Shown here: piece after piece, positions 57,685 to 64,000 of the stretch
Position numbering within the stretch: the stretch's first letter is position 1
Layout: each line of letters starts with the position of its first letter
Origin: Heterodera schachtii
Lineage: Eukaryota; Nematoda; Chromadorea; Rhabditida; Heteroderidae
Reading direction: 5' to 3'
DNA length: 64,000 nt
Assembly (NCBI GenBank): GCA_023374025.1
Contig: SIJG01000105.1
Span: 62,001 to 126,000 of the forward strand
Made by a program: the position numbers and the translations under genes
Notes under the pieces: model-generated
Told to the model about the DNA's origin: nothing
What the model saw: only the letters and a program-made list of their open reading frames with translations
Database searches by the model: none

Positions 57685-59113
57685 TCAGTCTCTCTCCGCA
57701 ATTGCCGTCAGATGCTCCTCAATGCTTTTGTCGCTCACTTTGACTCCTTTCGGGTCCGTTTTTGTAGCAACAATCACTTCAACCTCGTCAGCCTTTAAGT
57801 CAATTCCCAGCCCGGTTTGCAGTGCCTCAAGCGCCAGTTGAATCACTTCCGTGTCACCGAATTTTCGATCTTTTGATTTGAGTTTTTTCTCCAGAAAACC
57901 GTTGATCTGCTGCTGCTTGACTCCAATGCCGTAACCACGAACAGAACTGTATTTTGGTAGAAAAGCTTTTTAAAATGAAAGTTATTTCGAACTTTGATCC
58001 CATCCCTGGGACCGTTAATTTTTTCATCTATTTTTACAGAATCTATTAGGGTGTTGAAAAATTCTATCATAGCAGATAAACTTTTTGTTTGCTGGGTTTT
58101 AAAAAAAGGTTTAGATCATGTTTTCGTTTGCATATACCATTTGAAATAGAAAACTTTGTAAATTTTAATAATTTTTTTGAGGCTCATGGCATCCGCATAT
58201 TTGCTCAAAAAAGCTGCAGTTTTAGTTGAATAAACAATTTAATAATTCGTTAAATATTTCTCTGCTTTTAATATGATAGACTTTTTCAACACCCTAATAT
58301 TTTGAGATTCAGTCAAAATTACATTACATATAATGTCCTGCTGGATCGATGGAAAAAACAGAAGCGCCTTTTTCGTCGTCGTACGAGATCATAAGCATCA
58401 CTTTGAAAAATAAGTTTCATTTGCGCTTTTTTACATGGAACTCACGTGTGCCCAATGAACGGAGTTCAGCAACCTGAAAAAATTTGGTTTAATGTTAGTA
58501 AAAACTTATTTAATTTGCAATTAAAATGACAAATATTAACCTGTGTATAGTACTGGTTGATCTCGGCCATTTTACGCGCGAGTTCCGAAATTGGCATTTC
58601 ATAGCCATTCTCATACTTCCATCTGGCTGCTTCCGATTGTGCACGGCGCACTTGGAACATCGCATCCGCTTAAACTTGTGAATTGGTATGATTATCTGGC
58701 GCAAAAAAAAAGAAAATTAAATCATACGGACAATGCCGATAACACCGCAACTGACGGTTGAGGACAATTTATAAATGCTTTTAACTGAAGATGGATCCAC
58801 CAATTTGTCCTGAAAATGTTGACAGGTCAATCAGTTCTATCATTAAAGTGAACTCAAGCTTTTTAAGAATCAAGAGGAGCCAATAGTTTATCCATTTTTC
58901 TTATGTATGATATTGATAAATTAAAAATGATTTGCTATTTACGGGAACGCGACGTTGTACGGCAATTACGGCAGTTTCATCGAGAGCAATGCCAACAGCG
59001 GAGAGTGTCGCAGTGTTAGCAGCTTTGAACGCGTATTCAACTTGGTAAATCCTTCCTTCTGGTGAGAAAATTGTGATGTGACGGTCGTATCCGGCGCTTG
59101 ACCCACGAGTCAT
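57685..59113 (-). CDS. pas-1: 20S proteasome subunit alpha-6 (PSMA6)
   Basis: Starts [20 protein letters not shown] then [13 protein letters not shown], the proteasome alpha-type signature; the [19 protein letters not shown] start is specific to PSMA6. Further exons: [80 protein letters not shown] and the end [13 protein letters not shown] with TGA at 57685. Structural alpha-ring subunit, no catalytic residues expected. The last intron contains a TA-flanked MITE (58049-58294). The ATG at 59113 is used; an upstream in-frame ATG was not found. Confidence 0.93.
58049..58294. mobile_element. Tc1/mariner-like MITE, 246 bp, TA target
   Basis: Ends GGGTGTTGAAAAATTCTATC and, inverted, GATAGACTTTTTCAACACCC; the arms (23 bp, one mismatch) are flanked on both sides by TA. 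No coding capacity. It lies in the last intron of the proteasome gene. Confidence 0.8.
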
Positions 59114-59324
59114 TGTTTTCAATTAAGTCAAAAGCGAATTAAAATTAAATTTAAAGTTTTATGGGACAATGTATAAGATTAAAATACCATAACTAGGGAC
59201 TCATAATTTTTGGTTTAAAAATTTGTTCTCCTTATTCGAAAAAAACTAAAATATTTAATAATTTCATTTACAAGTGAAATTTTTGTGTTTTGCTACCAGT
59301 GTTAATAAAAAAAAATTGTGTACA

Positions 59325-59695
59325 CCCCAAAATCTCGCCGCCGAAATCTCGCCGGGACAAAATCTCGCCGCAAAAATTACAAAAAAAAACTTTCAAACTT
59401 AGAAATTTTTCAAGGAAAAAATTCTTAGAAATTTTTTTTTGTAAAGTTTTAAGAATAAATTATTTGTTAAGTTTTTCTTGAAAATTTTTTGGAATTTTAT
59501 CAAAAAATTTCAAAAAAAATTACTGAAAATTCTTAAAAAAAATTTTTCTTTAAATTTTCTTATTAATAAATTTTCTAAGATTTTTTTCTTGAAAAATTTC
59601 TAAGTTAGAAATTTTTTTTTTGAAATTTCTGCGGCGAGATTTTGTCCCGGCGAGATTTTGGCGGCGAGATTCCGGCGGCGAGATTTTGTCCCGTC
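59325..59695. mobile_element. Foldback MITE (TCTCGCCG family), second copy
   Basis: Left arm AAAATCTCGCCGCCGAAATC then TCGCCGGGACAAAATC; right arm GGCGAGATTTTGTCCCGGCG then AGATTTTGGCGGCGAGATT. The octamer TCTCGCCG appears three times on the left and four times inverted on the right, with A/T homopolymers between. Same motif as 22218-22470. Confidence 0.7.
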
Positions 59696-59698
59696 CCC

Positions 59699-59925
59699 AA
59701 AAAATTGGCGCTAAATTAAAAGAAGGTATTTTGAAATTTTTGCACTTTTTTTTGGTCTAATTTTTTTTTCAAATCTTTTTTCGGTTTAAAAAGTCCTGAA
59801 ACCAAGTACCCGGGGGTTTTCGAGGTCGCTAATCAGTGTAAAAAAAACTAAAAAATAATTAGACCAAAAAAAGAGCAAAAAACTTTCAAAATATATCTTC
59901 TTTTAACTAGCGCCAAAAAATTTAT
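59699..59925. repeat. Long inverted repeat, arms about 65 bp
   Basis: AAAAAATTGGCGCTAAATTA at 59699 is inverted as TAACTAGCGCCAAAAAATTT ending near 59925; matching continues through TTGGTCTAATT and AATTAGACCAA at the inner ends. The middle carries GGGTTTTCGAGGTCGCT, which also occurs at 56293. Confidence 0.65.
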
Positions 59926-60203
59926 TTGCCTTTTTTTGTACTTATTCGAGGGTTTTTGCGCCTTTTTAGGTGCCTATTTCGCGATTTTTTGTGCCTAAAA
60001 ATGGAGTCCCTACCCATCACTAGTGAGAAGTGGGAACCAACCCAGCTCAATTTAAAATGATGATTTAATTTTAAATTAAAATAAGTTTCATTTTGCCATA
60101 AATTTTTAAATATAATATTTCCATTCCATTAACAATGATCTTATGCCGATTTGGGCCTTGAAAAAAGCTCTCCCTTTTTGTCTGCATTTTATATTTTGTT
60201 TTC

Positions 60204-60216
60204 TTATATTTAGCAA
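60204..60216 (+). promoter_or_regulatory. Probable trans-splice acceptor of PGLS
   Basis: TTATATTTAG ends 3 nt before the ATG at 60217, very typical of a nematode spliced-leader site. Confidence 0.5.
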
Positions 60217-61226
60217 ATGTCCATTAAAAATTATGAATTGCGATTAAGCAAAAATGCAGATGAGCAGTCAGAAGCATTTTATTTTTATTTGAAGTCAGTG
60301 ATTGAAGAACGGAGCAAATGTAGGCAAACTGTCATCATCGGATTTTCAGGTGTTTGAATTCAATACCATTTGAATGTCTTTTCGAATTTGTCCTCATTTT
60401 TCCACAGGTGGATCGATGCCTGCCTTTTTGGCTCAACAGCTCGTCCGTCTCTCCGACCAAACCATCGCAGGTCTTCGCCTTTTTCCGGTAGACGAACGGC
60501 TCGTCTCAGTGGACAGCGAGGAAAGCAACGCCGGAACACTGCTTCGCCTGTTACCGGACAAATTCCGAGAAAAGGTGCTCTCGATTCAACCAGATGACAG
60601 TGGTAATAAGGATGGATTCTATTTTATTTTCTAAAAATTTTAATCAAATGCGATTTTTTCTATTAAATTGTGACGGAATGCAAAAATTGAACTAAAGACT
60701 GTTTTATGAACCTTTGATTTTCGGGCCTTCTCACTGCCCAGCGATTTGAGCAACGCTTGCGCGTGTTGAGTCCTCAGTTAGACGCGAATGGGTGGCCGGT
60801 GTTCGACTTGCTGCTGCTCGGCCTTGGTCCCGATGGACACACATGCTCACTGTTTCCTGGACACCCACTGCTTAAGGCAACCTAAACATACATATATTAA
60901 ACCGATGGCATTGGAATACAGGAAGAGTCCGTTTGGATAGCGCCCATTGACGACTCACCAAAACCTCCGCCTCGGCGCATCACTGTGACAATTCCCCTGT
61001 TAAACGCCGCCGCAAATTTAGCCTTCATCGCCAACGGGGCATCAAAGGCTGCTGTTTTAAAGGTATCTCTGGACAGAAAATAAATGAATTTTAAAAATAT
61101 TAGAAAATTCTTGTGGATAATGATAAAACGTATCCGCCGTGCCTCATCCGCCCAAATCGACCAATTCAATGGTTTTTGGATGACGAAGCGGTCAAAGAAA
61201 TGGCAGCTGTAATGAACGTGACATGA
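60217..61226 (+). CDS. PGLS: 6-phosphogluconolactonase
   Basis: Starts [20 protein letters not shown]. Exon joins give the [13 protein letters not shown] motif, [19 protein letters not shown] (active-site DER region, about 60478-60535), [20 protein letters not shown] (about 60810-60870), [20 protein letters not shown] and [12 protein letters not shown], ending [18 protein letters not shown] and TGA at 61226. All conserved PGLS motifs are present in order and the length is near the family's usual about 250 aa. Second step of the oxidative pentose phosphate pathway in the cytosol: hydrolysis of 6-phosphogluconolactone. Sideroflexin follows on the same strand after 292 bp. Confidence 0.92.
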
Positions 61227-61518
61227 AACAGCGGCCAATTAAATAGAACATCCATTTGTGACTTTAAAATAATAAATGTTCAACGGTAGTTTAGATTTAT
61301 ATAACTCTTTGGTTTTATGAAGAACAAATTCAAGTTTTGGCTTTTGTTGTTTCTCATTTTGTTCCTTAAATTTATCTTATCTAAGAGAGAAGAAACGATG
61401 AATGAGATGAATATCAATTCTTCGTCTCTAAGGTGAAAATCTTTTTAACATTTGGTGGGGACAGTGTTCGATTTAAAAGTATCTTTTGGTATGATTTTTA
61501 CTTTCATTAAGTTCTTCT
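61227..61518 (+). other. Spacer between PGLS and sideroflexin
   Basis: 292 bp, AT-rich, with an AATAAA near 61269 that would serve PGLS. Spacing is somewhat long for a tight operon but possible. Confidence 0.4.
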
Positions 61519-63015
61519 ATGCTGGTTCGCGACCTCACTCTCAAACCGGACGTATCAAAACCACGCTGGGACCAGTCGACTTATCAAGGCCGGGCGCGAC
61601 ACTTTTTCGGTAATTTGGTCTTTAAACTTGGATTCTTTCTTTCCCACAGTATCTTCTGCAAATTATTCTCCCTTTAGCTGTGTTGAATCCTCTCAATTTG
61701 TTCACCTCCAATCAAGGATTGGAAGAAAGTCGCAACATTGTCTTAGATTATCGGTGTTTTATCATTTTGCATTCTATATCCCTATACTATTTTAGAAAAG
61801 GCATTTATTCCCCAGAATTAACGGTTGAACGTTTATGGAAGGCCAAACATCTGTACGGTAATTAATTTATGTGCTTTTTCTTTATAGATCTTTAGGATTA
61901 TACTCTAACGATTATCATGCTTTTTTCAGAGTCCGCTTATCATCCGATGTCTGACCAAAAAATGTTGCCTTTTGGTCGAATGTGCGCCCAAGTGCCATGC
62001 AATATGGTTTTGATCGGTGGCATGCTCAGTTTTTACAAGTGAACCTACCAAAAAAAATATTTGTTAATTAATTTTTCAGGTCTCCGTTGGCCGTCGTTTT
62101 TTGGCAATGGACCAACCAATCATTCAACGCCGTCGTCAATTACACCAATCGATCTGGTGACTCCGTGAGCACTGACCAATTGCTGAAGGCATACGCATGC
62201 GCAACGGGTGAGTCTGACAATTTTAAAGTGGATATAAATTTAAAATCGAATAATTTGCCTGCTTTTTAAGGCGGGGCATTAACCGCGGCTTTGGGATTGA
62301 ATGCCGCGGCCAAAGTGTGACCTTTTCGGTGCACCACAATTGTCAATTTCACAACAATCGCTTAGAAAATGCCGCCGCTTTTCGGTCGTCTCGTTCCGTT
62401 TGCTGCTGTTAGTGTTGCGAACACAATAAATGTTCCGATGATGCGACGAAAGTTGGTCTTGACAGTTGCACCATTTTTTTTATTCTTTTAAGGGAATTTA
62501 CTGACGGAATCCAATTAGTTGATGAGCGCGGCGTTCCGCTCGCAAAGAGTCAAACGGTGGCATGGCACGCGGTTGCGCAAGTGGTGGTCAGCCGAGTGCT
62601 CATGGCAACTCCGTACATGGGTAGGTAAGGGCAAGTTGATGAGGGCACGGGGGACGCCCCTCCAAAATGACATTTCGAATTGGCATTTATTTCTATTGGT
62701 CCCCCATTTGGCTGTTCAGTGCTCACTCCCCTCGCCGTCAATCAGTTGACCAAAAAGAAATGGTTCACCACACGCCCGTGGGTTTCCCCAGCCTTCCAAA
62801 TGCTTTTTTGTGGTCTCATCATTTTCTTCTCGACGCCGCTTTGTTGTGCGATTTTCCCACAGCTTAGCCATATAAAAGTAATAAATGTGCTTTATTCTTG
62901 ATATTCCTCTCTCTCTTCTCCACTTTAGACATCGGATTTGGAACCCGAAGTGCGCGAAAAGATCCTCAAAGAATACGGTCCCCGTGAATATGTGTATTAT
63001 AACAAAGGGCTTTAG
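61519..63015 (+). CDS. Sideroflexin (mitochondrial amino-acid transporter)
   Basis: Starts [20 protein letters not shown] at 61519, then [10 protein letters not shown], the sideroflexin N-terminal signature. Exons follow the family in order: [95 protein letters not shown], a Q/V block [17 protein letters not shown] and the end [23 protein letters not shown] with TAG at 63015. Several hydrophobic spans (about five expected). Closest to SFXN1/SFXN3, the inner-membrane serine transporter of one-carbon metabolism; the exact substrate is inferred from family. Confidence 0.9.
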
Positions 63016-63412
63016 GTAATTAGACAGAAAACATATCAATTCTTTAATTTTTCCACTTGCTTTTCACTTCTTACAATTTTTGTAGTTCGTTGTTAATCAC
63101 GGATTTCTAATAAAATTTATTCTTCGTATCGAGTACGACCCTCAAAGGTTGAGATGCAAAACTTATTTAATTAATCAATGTTCTTCGTCTCTTATTTTAA
63201 TGGGAGAAATGGCAAGAAAAGATGGCAAGTAAAGACGGAGGAAAACTAAGGAAATCAACAGGAGGATGGTGAAAATAAGAATTTATGGCAGCGAGACGGC
63301 AAAAATGGCAATACTAAGAATAGGAGGCAAGAAATCAAAAATGTAAACTGAAAATGAATAAATGAGCCATTTGTCATGTCGGTACGTTCTTTAATAATTT
63401 CACGCCGCTTAT
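63016..63412. other. Convergent spacer, sideroflexin / CELF
   Basis: 397 bp between two 3' ends. Holds AATAAA-type signals on both strands and AT-rich UTR-like sequence. No gene seen. Confidence 0.4.
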
Positions 63413-64000
63413 TTACGCTATCGGTTTTTCGTAGGGCTTCGAATCCGATCTTTTGAGCTGAACTTTCAGCCGTTTGGCGCCAATTTGGAAACCATTCATT
63501 CCTAAAATTTGGGAACTATATTATCTGAAAAGCAGGTGTAAATTTACCAGAAATTGCATTTTGAGCGGAAGATTCATCGGAAAAACTAACAAAACCTAAA
63601 CGGACTCATAGCAAATAGTCAAAATATTTTGAAGTTTACCAAAGCATTTGCTCAAATTGGTTTGTTTGTCGATGAACACTTTGGCCGAGAGAATTTGTCC
63701 AAAATGAGCAAAAAGTGAATATCTCAAAAAGAAGAGATTAAATTTTGTTAAGAACATTTCCACAAGGGAGAAGAACCAAGAAAAAGAATTAAGAACATGG
63801 GCAATTTACCAAGAATATGTTAACCAACCAATGGTTTTTAAGCATATCACTGCTTAGTGCACTTTCCAGCAAAGTCCACTCCAAATCTGACAATGGGCAC
63901 ACCGCCCCCCCCCCCCGCCCCCTCCGCCTTCCCTGCTTACAAATCTGTGTCGGCAAAGTCTTGTGGCAAATGGTAGATGAACAAATTGCACCCGTCCGGT
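63413..64000 (-). CDS. CELF/Bruno-like RNA-binding protein, C-terminal RRM (partial)
   Basis: Minus-strand exons: from beyond the window to 63941 ([19 protein letters not shown]), about 63726-63640 ([20 protein letters not shown] then TNLSKCFG), 63595-63548 ([16 protein letters not shown]) and 63501-63413 ([20 protein letters not shown] then [11 protein letters not shown]). Together they are the third RRM of CELF proteins, with RNP2 LFIYHLP and RNP1 CFGFVSF split by an intron. The first two RRMs and linker lie outside the window. Family role: splicing, translation and decay control of mRNAs in muscle and neurons. Whether it is the etr-1 (CELF1/2) or unc-75 (CELF3-6) orthologue is not decidable from this part. 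Confidence 0.88.

Larger units (their letters stand above)
59114..60216. other. Divergent intergenic region filled by foldback elements
   Basis: Between the starts of the proteasome and 6-phosphogluconolactonase genes. About half is occupied by two adjacent inverted-repeat structures (59325-59695 and 59699-59925). No exon recognised. Confidence 0.55.

Overview
This window is nuclear DNA of a nematode. The evidence is a divergent major sperm protein gene, vab-3/Pax6, ceh-30/31-like BarH, ist-1-like IRS and CELF genes, many introns of about 45-60 bp, and acceptor-like TTTAG/TTTAAG sites a few bases before start codons, as expected for spliced-leader trans-splicing. Small introns, many G or C homopolymer tracts and tightly packed genes beside repeat-rich gaps would suit a tylenchid (cyst-nematode-like) worm, but the species is a guess. 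I found no prokaryotic, CRISPR, viral, rRNA or tRNA features. I did not find a multi-gene 'system'; the most unusual single gene is a Ras-like protein whose nucleotide-binding motifs are all degenerate.

Layout. 264-2005 (-): degenerate Ras-like protein. 2006-7386: gene-poor and full of simple repeats. 7387-12282 (+): BarH homeobox gene, seven exons whose phases all fit (497 aa). 13273-15060 (-): HACD3-like 3-hydroxyacyl-CoA dehydratase. 15884-17625 (-): LPGAT1-like acyltransferase, separated from HACD3 by a hAT-type MITE. 18002-23870 (+): condensin SMC4, followed 160 bp later by COP9 subunit 3 (24031-26279, +), a likely operon. 26437-29425 (-): GPR107/108-like membrane protein. 30418-30833 (-): major sperm protein; a 199-bp near-identical fragment of it lies at 32470-32668. 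33389-42713 (-): Pax6/vab-3, 16 phase-consistent exons (839 aa), with a long Ser/His-rich N-terminal extension and a possible internal first exon. 42714-48779: no recognised gene. 48780-50076 (-): LHPP-type phosphatase. 50647-55730 (+): insulin receptor substrate (PH, PTB, YxxM motifs). 57685-59113 (-): proteasome alpha-6 subunit with a TA-flanked MITE in its last intron. 60217-61226 (+): 6-phosphogluconolactonase. 61519-63015 (+): sideroflexin. 63413 to the window end (-): C-terminal RRM of a CELF RNA-binding protein.

Most genes are conserved cell machinery (chromosome condensation, proteasome/COP9, lipid synthesis in the ER, pentose phosphate pathway, mitochondrial transport) with developmental regulators between them. 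The two long homeobox loci carry large repeat-rich introns, while the 15-30 kb and 57-63 kb clusters are compact. Several foldback elements, including one family in both an SMC4 intron and the gap upstream of the proteasome gene, show past activity of small DNA transposons. Exon boundaries were read by eye from GT/AG sites, phase and homology; they are stated where phases closed and flagged where they did not.
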